A DNA stretch of 11,791 nt from Candidatus Bathyarchaeota archaeon (GTDB lineage: Archaea; Thermoproteota; Bathyarchaeia; Bathyarchaeales; DTEX01): assembly GCA_021162225.1 (NCBI GenBank), contig JAGGZB010000137.1:1-11791 (forward strand), read 5' to 3'. A program made the translations under genes and the position numbers. The notes under the pieces are model-generated. The model searched no databases and had not been told where the DNA came from. It saw only the letters and a list, made by a program, of their open reading frames with translations. Numbering within the stretch: the stretch's first letter is position 1; each line of letters starts with the position of its first letter. This document shows, piece by piece, positions 1-6,141 of the stretch.

Positions 1-184
1 TAATCGCGCGTCATCATCGCGCGGTGAATACGTCCCTGCTCCTTTCACACACCGCCCGTCGCTCCACCCGAGTGGGGTCTGGGTGAGGCGTGGTCCACTG
101 GGCCACGTCGAATCCAGGCTCCGCGAGGGGGGAGAAGTCGTAACAAGGTGGCCGTAGGGGAACCTGCGGCCGGATCACCTCCTA
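1..184 (+). rRNA. rrs: 16S ribosomal RNA, 3' end (partial)
   Basis: This is the last part of an archaeal small-subunit rRNA; the 5' part lies outside the window. Visible landmarks are the decoding-region sequence CACACCGCCCGTC (about 49-61), the upper part of helix 44, the universal segment AAGTCGTAACAAGG, and helix 45 with a near-perfect GGCCGTAGG/CCTGCGGCC stem around a GGAA tetraloop, where KsgA/Dim1 dimethylates two adenines. The molecule ends with GGATCACCTCCT (172-183), the anti-Shine-Dalgarno tail. The mature 3' end is placed at about 183-185. Genes in this window carry matching binding sites such as GGTGAT, so the tail is in use. The helix 45 segment reads GGTGGCC where common archaeal reverse primers expect GGTARCC, one mismatch. 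Confidence 0.97.
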
Positions 185-264
185 AGGAATCAAAATTTCT
201 GGCGGTTCTTGCTACGTCAAGCCTACAGTTATCTTCTAATTTGGAAAAATCTGCGGCCGATCGG

Positions 265-279
265 AAAACTTATAAATTG
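265..279 (+). promoter_or_regulatory. Archaeal TATA-box promoter downstream of 16S rRNA
   Basis: The sequence GGAAAACTTATAAAT reads as a purine-rich TFB-recognition element (GGAAAA) followed by a TATA box centred near 273. Transcription would start about 25-27 bases downstream, near 299, leaving a 15-20 base leader that contains the GGTGAT ribosome binding site of the small membrane-protein gene. Its presence just 85 bases after the 16S end means the next gene need not depend on rRNA read-through. The placement rests on motif spacing only. Confidence 0.6.
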
Positions 280-304
280 TATTAATGTAATTTGGTTTCG
301 TTGT

Positions 305-310
305 GGTGAT
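305..310 (+). promoter_or_regulatory. Ribosome binding site that fixes the TTG start at 316
   Basis: GGTGAT is fully complementary to ATCACC in the 16S tail in this same window. It sits five bases before TTG 316. An in-frame TGA at 307-309 excludes any earlier start. Confidence 0.7.
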
Positions 311-315
311 GCTGG

Positions 316-624
316 TTGCCGAGCAAGGATCAGAGTATAGGAGCAATCATATTTGTCGGATGTATAGTTGGAATAATTGTGTATGCTTATCTCGTGTTTA
401 ACGCAAGCACAGCGATGCTTATATTGCAGTTAACTGGGCTGGTGGCGGTCGGTGGGATTCTAGCGATTGGCGCATGGATTGGATGGACAATGGCGACGAC
501 TCCTCCGCCTAAGCCAATAGAGGAGATAGAGAAGGAGCTTGAGGAGTCTTCAGAAGAGAAATCTGAGGAGAAGACCGAAGAAAAGGCTGAGGAGAAATCT
601 GAAGCCGAGAGCAAACAGGACTAG
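316..624 (+). CDS. Small two-helix membrane protein with acidic tail
   Basis: A 102-residue protein starting at TTG 316; the start is fixed by the GGTGAT site five bases upstream and an in-frame stop before it. It has two hydrophobic segments, about residues 8-28 and 33-58, then a short TTPPPKP linker (61-67) and a strongly charged Glu/Lys tail. Residues 80-95 are four tandem copies of EEK[S/T/A]. There is no signal-peptide cleavage site; the likely topology is a hairpin with both ends on the same side. Short archaeal proteins with two helices and a proline linker of this kind exist as conserved hypotheticals, but I cannot assign a function. It has its own promoter and is followed by a T-rich terminator, so it is probably monocistronic. 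It sits where an rRNA spacer would normally be. Confidence 0.8.
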   Translation: MPSKDQSIGAIIFVGCIVGIIVYAYLVFNASTAMLILQLTGLVAVGGILAIGAWIGWTMATTPPPKPIEEIEKELEESSEEKSEEKTEEKAEEKSEAESKQD

Positions 625-654
625 GCTCTAGCGGCGATAAATGATCCACAATGC

Positions 655-680
655 CTTTTTAGATATCATTTTTTTCTTTG
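655..680 (+). terminator. T-rich archaeal transcription terminator
   Basis: Two T-runs lie 30-50 bases after the stop codon of the small membrane-protein gene: five Ts at 656-660 and seven at 669-675, with more Ts to 679. Archaeal RNA polymerase terminates on U-tracts without needing a hairpin. No strong stem is seen here. It would separate the small gene from the nucleotidyltransferase operon. Confidence 0.5.
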
Positions 681-751
681 TATAATTTAATAGTTTGTTC
701 CAACCCTAAGATTTATGAGTTTTCCGACTTCATAATTTATCTGTGTTTTAA

Positions 752-1510
752 ATGAAAGCTGTAGTTCTTGCTGGCGGGTATGCAAAGCGGATGTGGCCGC
801 TGACGAAGAATAGGCCTAAACATCTCCTTCCAGTCGCCGGCAGACCCATGCTCGATTACGTGATGAAGAGTTTAGGAAGTGCATCTGAGATCGATGAGAT
901 TTATCTCTCCACCAATATGAGGTTTCGAAGTCACTTCCAAGAATATCTGGATTGTTTGAATATTGGAAAGATGCTCCGCCTATTTGTTGAGGACACCTAT
1001 TCAGAGGAGGAGAAGCTCGGAAGCGTTGGGGCGCTTGGTTTCCTCATTCGAGAAAACCGCCTCGATGATGATTTGCTTGTAATAGGCGGAGATAACATCT
1101 TCAGCTTCGAGATAACTGACTTCATAGAGTACTTTTACTCCAAAGGAACCAATACAATAGCGTTATATGACGTTAAGAGTAGGGAGAAAGCGCGCTTATA
1201 CGGAGTTGTCCAAGTAGACGAAGAAAACAGAATAATTGATTTTCAAGAGAAGCCGGAGAATCCTAAATCTACACTTGTCTCGACTGCATGCTACGCGTTT
1301 ACTAGGAGAGGCGTACAAAGCGTGCTTAAATATATAGATGAGGGAAACGACCCAGACAAAATGGGGCATTTCATTGAGTGGCTATGCAAACGTGATGTGG
1401 TTTACGGTTACATCTTTACTGGAGTATGGTTTGACATAGGAAGCTTCGAGAGCTACGAAGCCGCTAATAGGTATTTTTCAAGTTTAAAGAGTAAATATAG
1501 GAGATGCTGA
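752..1510 (+). CDS. NDP-sugar nucleotidyltransferase (RmlA/GlmU-N-like)
   Basis: A 252-residue enzyme predicted to transfer a nucleotidyl group from NTP to a sugar-1-phosphate, making an activated NDP-sugar and pyrophosphate. The N-terminus carries the family signature: LAGG (6-9), R13, PLT (16-18), then P22-K23 and LLPVAGRP (25-32). GGDN at 112-115 supplies the metal-binding Asp114. EKP is at 166-168, and GVWFDIG (224-230) holds the second metal Asp228. The length matches the catalytic domain alone; the left-handed beta-helix acyltransferase domain of many archaeal homologues is missing. Base and sugar specificity (glucose-1-P thymidylyl-, mannose-1-P guanylyl- or another) cannot be read from sequence. 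ATG 752 is chosen because the Rossmann strand begins at residue 2. No clear Shine-Dalgarno is present. It is first in an apparent operon, 42 bases before the coiled-coil gene. Confidence 0.88.
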   Translation: MKAVVLAGGYAKRMWPLTKNRPKHLLPVAGRPMLDYVMKSLGSASEIDEIYLSTNMRFRSHFQEYLDCLNIGKMLRLFVEDTYSEEEKLGSVGALGFLIRENRLDDDLLVIGGDNIFSFEITDFIEYFYSKGTNTIALYDVKSREKARLYGVVQVDEENRIIDFQEKPENPKSTLVSTACYAFTRRGVQSVLKYIDEGNDPDKMGHFIEWLCKRDVVYGYIFTGVWFDIGSFESYEAANRYFSSLKSKYRRC

Positions 1511-1552
1511 TCTTCCTTCGGCGCTTAGAAATATTTGAGAGGATCGGCGGTT

Positions 1553-3211
1553 ATGAGTAAAAGGATCAGAGAGGCTCATGCAGTATTCTTAATCCCGTAC
1601 GCTATTGAAGAGATTGGCAGAGAGGGCCCATACACCTTGGAGATGGAGGAAGCTACTATACTTCTTTTCTCGGAGGCTAAAAGGCGAAAGACAGGAATTT
1701 TGATCGGCGGCTCAGAGAAGATAACTTGCATCGCTAAGATCTATTATCCCTTCTGGGCGGTTCCCTGGGAAGATAACTGCATAATAATTGACGGGCTTGG
1801 ACTGGCTTCGTCAAGTACTGTTTACAGAAAGATTCCAGATGTTCTCGGCTTCGTTGAAGACTTAAATCGCTGTTCATCCTCATTCGGTCTTTTCCTCAAA
1901 ACACTGAGGGGACACTCCCGTACTTTTCAAGGATTTAGACATCTCAGAATAGTTCCCTTCAGAAGTGTGGTTGGAGAACAATCCGTGCTCGAAGCACTTG
2001 CGAGGGCTCTGCGCGAATCTTCAAAACTTGATGGAGAAGATACGCTTGGACTGGCTTTTGCCCCTCTCACTCTTTCACGGAAACAGGCTGAGGTTAGGGC
2101 TCGAAGAATGATTGATCAGTGGAACATCTTGAATGATGAGGTGGACGCGTTATTCCATGCAATTGACGTTCTAGACGCTGAGAGTAGCCGTCACAAGGAG
2201 AAAATCTCTTTAGAGATAAAGAAGATCAGAGAGGACTACGATTCAAGAATCTTGAAGACCAAAAAGATAGTTGATAGAAGAGTTAGAAGTCTAGTTAAGG
2301 AGAAGGAGAAGGCTAAGAGTAAGATTGAGAAAGCGGCTGAGCGGCGGCTTGGAAAGATCATTCGCGAAGAAGATAGGCTGAAAGAAAAGATTGAAAGACT
2401 TAGCTTGTTGCTACATGAGGCTTTAGATGCTCGGAAGCGGCAGAAGAAGAGATATCCAAAGAGAAGCACGTCAAGAATCGATAACAAGATCGCCAAATAC
2501 AGAAACAGCATAAAAATGTTGAAAGACAGATTATCTGAGCTGAGAAGCGCAACCTCCGAGATCCGTAGGGAGACACTTAAAAAAATCGATGAGGTTGAGA
2601 GGAAGTACCAGCTCTTAATCGAAGAGGAGCTTAATAAGGTTAAGACTCTTGAGGAGGCGAAGAGGGCTGAGATCTCCAAAAGAAGCGAGATGATCGCCCA
2701 GATAGATAGTCTCTCCTCCAAAATAGAGTCTCAAATAAGAATGCTTATCGAGAAGAAGACTGAAGACATGAAGAAGATTGAGAGCAAAATGGTTCAGTTC
2801 AAGATCGAAAAAACCTCGCTGATCGCTCTTCCATTCTACATAACTATCTTTGAGTCTTCAAGAAAGGTTAGGGCTGAAGTGTTCCCCCCAGCTATAGCGA
2901 AGAGCTACGCGAGTACTCTTCAGCGAATCAAGAGAATGTTGTTTTCCTTCAGTCTTGAAGCAAGAATGGGGCTTCTGCTCAGTCAAAGATTTCCGAGCAT
3001 TAGTAAAGAGGTCTTCGGAAGACTCGAAAGGAAGATTGGGTCTGATGTTCCATTTAGAAAGGCCCTCTTTAAAGTAGGAATGTCTAATAATCTCTTGGAT
3101 TCACCGGAGTTCATAAGCAACGTTAAAGAGGGGATTGAAAGGCTAGTTGAAGAAGGATGGATAAGCAATGATGAGGGTGAAAGGGTTCTGGAGGAATACT
3201 TAAAGCCATAG
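1553..3211 (+). CDS. Coiled-coil hairpin protein of unknown function
   Basis: I do not recognise this 552-residue protein. Residues 1-170 form a mixed alpha/beta domain with the stretch YYPFWAVPWED (64-74). Residues about 178-420 are highly charged (Lys/Glu/Arg) helix with heptad-like hydrophobic spacing. A basic, Pro/Ser-containing break at about 293-310 divides this into two arms of about 115 and 110 residues, as expected for an antiparallel hairpin. Residues 421-552 are a second globular part starting LPFYITIFES (426-435), which echoes the N-terminal motif. There is no Walker A motif, transmembrane segment or signal peptide. ATG 1553 is preferred over TTG 1535 (558 residues) because GAGG (1539-1542) lies 10 bases before the ATG and nothing suitable precedes the TTG. 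It ends 18 bases before the AAA+ ATPase gene, so the two products probably act together. Confidence 0.85.
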   Translation: MSKRIREAHAVFLIPYAIEEIGREGPYTLEMEEATILLFSEAKRRKTGILIGGSEKITCIAKIYYPFWAVPWEDNCIIIDGLGLASSSTVYRKIPDVLGFVEDLNRCSSSFGLFLKTLRGHSRTFQGFRHLRIVPFRSVVGEQSVLEALARALRESSKLDGEDTLGLAFAPLTLSRKQAEVRARRMIDQWNILNDEVDALFHAIDVLDAESSRHKEKISLEIKKIREDYDSRILKTKKIVDRRVRSLVKEKEKAKSKIEKAAERRLGKIIREEDRLKEKIERLSLLLHEALDARKRQKKRYPKRSTSRIDNKIAKYRNSIKMLKDRLSELRSATSEIRRETLKKIDEVERKYQLLIEEELNKVKTLEEAKRAEISKRSEMIAQIDSLSSKIESQIRMLIEKKTEDMKKIESKMVQFKIEKTSLIALPFYITIFESSRKVRAEVFPPAIAKSYASTLQRIKRMLFSFSLEARMGLLLSQRFPSISKEVFGRLERKIGSDVPFRKALFKVGMSNNLLDSPEFISNVKEGIERLVEEGWISNDEGERVLEEYLKP

Positions 3212-3229
3212 GCTCCATCAAGGGGGAAG

Positions 3230-5053
3230 GTGCTGAAATTGGTGAAGACCGCGGAAAAGAATGAGAAGGCTCTTGAACGAGCCATGCTTCTGAAGAGGGC
3301 TTATCCTAAAGTGGTCATCTATCAGATTGGAAGGGATCTCGATATTCCGTATTTCAAGAGGATCTCAAGTGGATGGAGGATGAAAGATGAAGATAAGGCA
3401 TGTCTGGTTCTTGGAGCATTTCTAGACGACGATATGTTACTGAAGATCTTCAAGAAGTATAAGCCGAGGGAATGGGCTGTTTTTAGAGGCAAATATTATG
3501 TCCTGCAGGATGGTAGGCTCAAAATAGGCGGGTTTGGAGAGAATGTTGAGAAGGCTGTTCAGAAAGCTAGGCTGCTCTATGGATCCGACGCTGTTCTCAT
3601 TCTTGAGTTCCTTCTAAAAAGAGATGGTGTTGCCAATTTAGACGAGATAAGGAAATATGTGAAGTCGAAGAATCTCGAGGAAGTTCTTGAAGGATTAATT
3701 CATCTAGGACTTATTATCCAGTCATATATTGGGGAACGCTATAAGGAATGGAGGATCTTAGAAGAGACTATTCCGCTTTTGGAGGCCGGGCTCGGCGTAA
3801 AGAGAAGACGGAGGAGACGTGCTCCTCTTCTTCCAGAAGACGTGAAAGTTCCTGAAGAATCCAGCGTAGTTGCGGAGCAGGGAAGGAAGGAGAGAAAAGC
3901 CCCGGATCCACTAGCGGAAGAGCGAGAAAGAATAAGACGGATGGATGAGGAGTTCGACAAGTATTTAGCTAATCTCCTAAAGAATAGGCTCGAGAAGACC
4001 ATCAAGTTCGGCAAGAACTTCGGAATAGAGTACCTTGCATCTTACTTAAAAGAGCGTTTCGGACCTGTACTCTACTTTGATAGTCTCCTCAGCATAACCC
4101 AGCAGTATGGATTAGCGAATGTTAATATCGTTCACGAGAGAGGTGAGACTGGCAAGAAGACAGGCTGGTCGCTGGCCCTCTTTGGAGATCCGGGAACCGG
4201 GAAAAGCTTCTCAACCAGAGATATGATTCTCGGAAAACCGAGTGCTAAGATAGGGGCTCATGGCCTTCCAGGAAGAAATCGATACTGCGGTGGCATGACG
4301 CCCGCGTTTTTCATCAGGATCGGCGAGGCATACGCTGGTAGAGTCTTCAACTTTATTGTTCCAGAGTTCAATGACTTCTTCAGATATAAAGGTATGGTTG
4401 AGCCTTTGAAGATAGCTATGGAGCAGGGAGTGATAAAGTATGAGACGCATAGCGAGGTAATCGGCCCTTACAGATTTACTTCATTTTTCTCAGTTAACTA
4501 TAATGTCTCTGTTCATCAGAAAGGCTACGACATTACAATTCAGGATCCAAACTTCAACGCTATCGAGGATAGGATGCTCTGTAGGTTGCACCGCTTAACT
4601 AAGGAGAGGTTCTTGGAGATCACGAAGAGCCAGATGAGGCTGGCTTTAGGCATAATAGATGTTGAAAGAGACGCTAAGAAGATTAGAGATCACCTAACGC
4701 TTGTCTATGCTATTGAGACCCGCCATCCCTTAATTCAGAAACGTTTCCCATATAAGCCGGTCATGATAACCCCTAAGGTCTTCGAAATTATTGGAAAGGC
4801 GCGGGCTGCGATTCTTGAGCGTATACCGGATGGAGTGGTGAAGTTCTCAGCGAGACTTGAAGATAAAGCTCTCCGCTTCGCATGTGCAGCTTCCCTTATG
4901 GATTACTTCCGCTACAAAGAAGACTATATTCCTGTTAGTGAGGAGGCTTTGAAATATGCCGTTCAGCTCTATGTTGAGGAAGCATCAATAAGGTCGAGAG
5001 AAGCTTTTAATCCAGATGAGGTTCTCTCCGAGATTTTCCGAGACGAGAGGTGA
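3230..5053 (+). CDS. AAA+ ATPase, MoxR/MCM-like, with winged-helix N-terminus
   Basis: A 607-residue predicted P-loop ATPase. Residues 115-185 look like a winged-helix domain, followed by a basic patch (KRRRRRR, 191-197) and a charged linker to about 255. The AAA+ core has Walker A GDPGTGKS (319-326, Lys325), a Walker B-like strand ending PEFND (378-382), an AMEQG segment (396-400) typical of MoxR/MCM proteins, sensor 1 Asn423 in SVNYN, and an arginine-finger region EDRMLCR (446-452). The C-terminal helical lid has ARLEDKALRF (541-550), a likely sensor 2. The Walker B Asp is replaced by Pro378. It is not MCM itself: there is no zinc finger or OB domain. The start is uncertain: GTG 3230 is the longest, but AGGTG (3228-3232) would better serve TTG 3239 or GTG 3242. 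The client is unknown; the coiled-coil neighbour is the best candidate. Confidence 0.87.
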   Translation: MLKLVKTAEKNEKALERAMLLKRAYPKVVIYQIGRDLDIPYFKRISSGWRMKDEDKACLVLGAFLDDDMLLKIFKKYKPREWAVFRGKYYVLQDGRLKIGGFGENVEKAVQKARLLYGSDAVLILEFLLKRDGVANLDEIRKYVKSKNLEEVLEGLIHLGLIIQSYIGERYKEWRILEETIPLLEAGLGVKRRRRRRAPLLPEDVKVPEESSVVAEQGRKERKAPDPLAEERERIRRMDEEFDKYLANLLKNRLEKTIKFGKNFGIEYLASYLKERFGPVLYFDSLLSITQQYGLANVNIVHERGETGKKTGWSLALFGDPGTGKSFSTRDMILGKPSAKIGAHGLPGRNRYCGGMTPAFFIRIGEAYAGRVFNFIVPEFNDFFRYKGMVEPLKIAMEQGVIKYETHSEVIGPYRFTSFFSVNYNVSVHQKGYDITIQDPNFNAIEDRMLCRLHRLTKERFLEITKSQMRLALGIIDVERDAKKIRDHLTLVYAIETRHPLIQKRFPYKPVMITPKVFEIIGKARAAILERIPDGVVKFSARLEDKALRFACAASLMDYFRYKEDYIPVSEEALKYAVQLYVEEASIRSREAFNPDEVLSEIFRDER

Positions 5054-5060
5054 ACGTGCC

Positions 5061-5498
5061 TTATCCCTGTTTCCTCATTATTTCTTCCGCGAGTCTCTTA
5101 AGTTCCTCATAAGCTTGGCTCGGCGATTCTACCTTTAGCGCGATTTCCTCGAATGGGCAGATGTTCTTTCCGCTCTTATCGAGTATTCTCGGTACGAGCT
5201 TCTCATACTCTATGAGGATGCGGTTCTTTCTGAGAACGTTTAATCCTCCGATGCTCAGTGTAACCGCATATACCCCTTTAATGCGTGAATATGCAAAGAG
5301 CAGGGCGGCTGCCTTCCCAACTACCTTATCCGCCGCTGAGGCTCCTGAGATACAGTCGCCTAGGCTCTCTATTGCTTGGAGTATACTGTTTATCCCCGGA
5401 GAGCCGGAGCTGAAGATTACTTCTCCATTCTTTACGATCACTAATGATAATTTCTCCTCCTTAAGTATCTCCCTAGCTTTTTCCAGATCCTTCATCAT
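5061..5498 (-). CDS. DUF1893 family protein
   Basis: A 145-residue protein matching my knowledge of DUF1893, whose Thermotoga member TM1506 has a cytidine-deaminase-like fold without the usual zinc ligands. Recognisable parts are the opening strand-turn-strand LVIVKNGEVIFSS (19-31) and the conserved ASAADKVVGKAAALL (54-68). The biochemical role of the family is unknown. It has no signal peptide or membrane segment, so it is probably cytosolic. Two consecutive ATG codons open the frame (5498 and 5495); AAGGGA about eight bases upstream fits the first. Its stop lies only seven bases from the stop of the convergent ATPase gene. Its start faces the nitroreductase gene across a 110-base divergent region with a shared TATA-like element. 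Confidence 0.8.
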   Translation of the reverse strand: MMKDLEKAREILKEEKLSLVIVKNGEVIFSSGSPGINSILQAIESLGDCISGASAADKVVGKAAALLFAYSRIKGVYAVTLSIGGLNVLRKNRILIEYEKLVPRILDKSGKNICPFEEIALKVESPSQAYEELKRLAEEIMRKQG

Positions 5499-5548
5499 CT
5501 ATGCTTCCCTTGCAAGCGCATGAGGTGCCCATATTGCTTCTCGGATTC

Positions 5549-5558
5549 TCTTATATGC
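5549..5558. promoter_or_regulatory. TATA element midway between divergent genes
   Basis: The sequence TCTTATATGC reads as a TATA box on both strands (CTTATATG one way, CATATAAG the other). Its centre, about 5553, is equidistant from the DUF1893 start (5498) and the nitroreductase start (5609), about 55 bases each way. A start site 25-27 bases to either side would give 25-30 base leaders for both genes. A second candidate for the plus strand is CTATTTAA at 5567-5574. Confidence 0.45.
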
Positions 5559-5595
5559 GGGGAATGCTATTTAAGGCTGGTTTTTCAAACATGTA

Positions 5596-5602
5596 GAGGG
5601 TG
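5596..5602 (+). promoter_or_regulatory. Ribosome binding site that decides the nitroreductase start
   Basis: GAGGGTG lies six bases before ATG 5609. The possible GTG start at 5600 is part of this binding site, so the ATG is taken as the true start. Confidence 0.65.
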
Positions 5603-5608
5603 TTTGTA

Positions 5609-6124
5609 ATGGATGTTTTTGATGCTATCAAGACGAGGAGAAGTATAAGGAAGTACTCAAATAAGCCAGTTGAGGAGGAGAAGATCTCTAAGATTTTGGA
5701 GGCAGCTCGACTTTCACCCTCAGCCGCTAATCGTCAACCTTGGAAGTTTATAGTCGTTAGGGATGAGGAGACGAAGAGGAAGCTTGTTCCAGCCTGTCAC
5801 AACCAGTCTTGGATGGCGGAGGCCCCCGTAATCATAGTTGCCTGCGCATTGCCTAGTGAGGCTTGGGTTAGAAGTGACGGAGAGGAGTACTGGAAGGTCG
5901 ATGTGGCGATAGCAATGCAGGATCTTATTCTCGAGGCTTGGGAGCTGGGGCTTGGAACATGCTGGATCGGATCTTTTAGAGAAGAGGAGGTGAAAAGGAT
6001 TCTGGGGATTCCCGATGAAGTGCGAGTTGTAGCCTTGACTCCTCTCGGATATCCAGCTGAAGAGAAAGGCCCCGTAACCCGAAGGAAGCCTCTAGAGGAG
6101 ATCACCAGCTACAACCATTGGTAA
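5609..6124 (+). CDS. Nitroreductase-family FMN oxidoreductase
   Basis: A 171-residue member of the FMN-dependent nitroreductase family, which uses NAD(P)H to reduce nitro-aromatics, quinones or other substrates; the physiological substrate here is unknown. FMN-phosphate contacts are expected from RRSIRKY (10-16), and the flavin-ring segment SPSAANRQPW is at 36-45. GLGTCWIG (114-121) is the other conserved FMN-binding stretch. The length fits the short single-domain type that works as a homodimer in the cytosol. ATG 5609 gives the classic opening MDVFDAIKTRRS and has GAGGGTG six bases upstream; the longer GTG 5600 start is less likely. The M24 peptidase gene follows within about 20 bases, so the two are probably co-transcribed. 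Confidence 0.92.
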   Translation: MDVFDAIKTRRSIRKYSNKPVEEEKISKILEAARLSPSAANRQPWKFIVVRDEETKRKLVPACHNQSWMAEAPVIIVACALPSEAWVRSDGEEYWKVDVAIAMQDLILEAWELGLGTCWIGSFREEEVKRILGIPDEVRVVALTPLGYPAEEKGPVTRRKPLEEITSYNHW

Positions 6125-6141
6125 GCCCACCATTTTTATGC

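Noticed and set aside
257..264. Eight-base palindrome CCGATCGG just upstream of the TATA box at about 273
   Set aside because: It could be an operator, but perfect eight-base palindromes are expected dozens of times by chance in a window this size and no second copy supports it.
184..264. Possible spacer tRNA after 16S rRNA
   Set aside because: No T-loop (GGTTCRA) or anticodon-stem pattern and no acceptor-stem pairing is visible on either strand.
553..600. Tandem 12-base units considered as a CRISPR or other DNA-level repeat
   Set aside because: The units are in frame, degenerate at third positions, have no spacers and simply encode the EEK[S/T/A] tail.
2236..2721. A 161-codon open frame on the minus strand inside the coiled-coil gene
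   Set aside because: Its Leu/Ser-rich, pseudo-hydrophobic translation is the usual mirror image of Lys/Glu-rich coiled-coil codons. It is not a membrane protein gene.
3230..5053. The AAA+ gene considered as the replicative helicase MCM
   Set aside because: The ATPase core and lid resemble MCM/MoxR, but the zinc finger and OB-fold domain are absent, the Walker B is changed, and a winged-helix-like region lies at the N-terminal rather than the C-terminal end.
5161..5523. A 120-codon open frame on the plus strand antisense to DUF1893
   Set aside because: No family resemblance, and the opposite strand encodes a recognised conserved protein over the same span.
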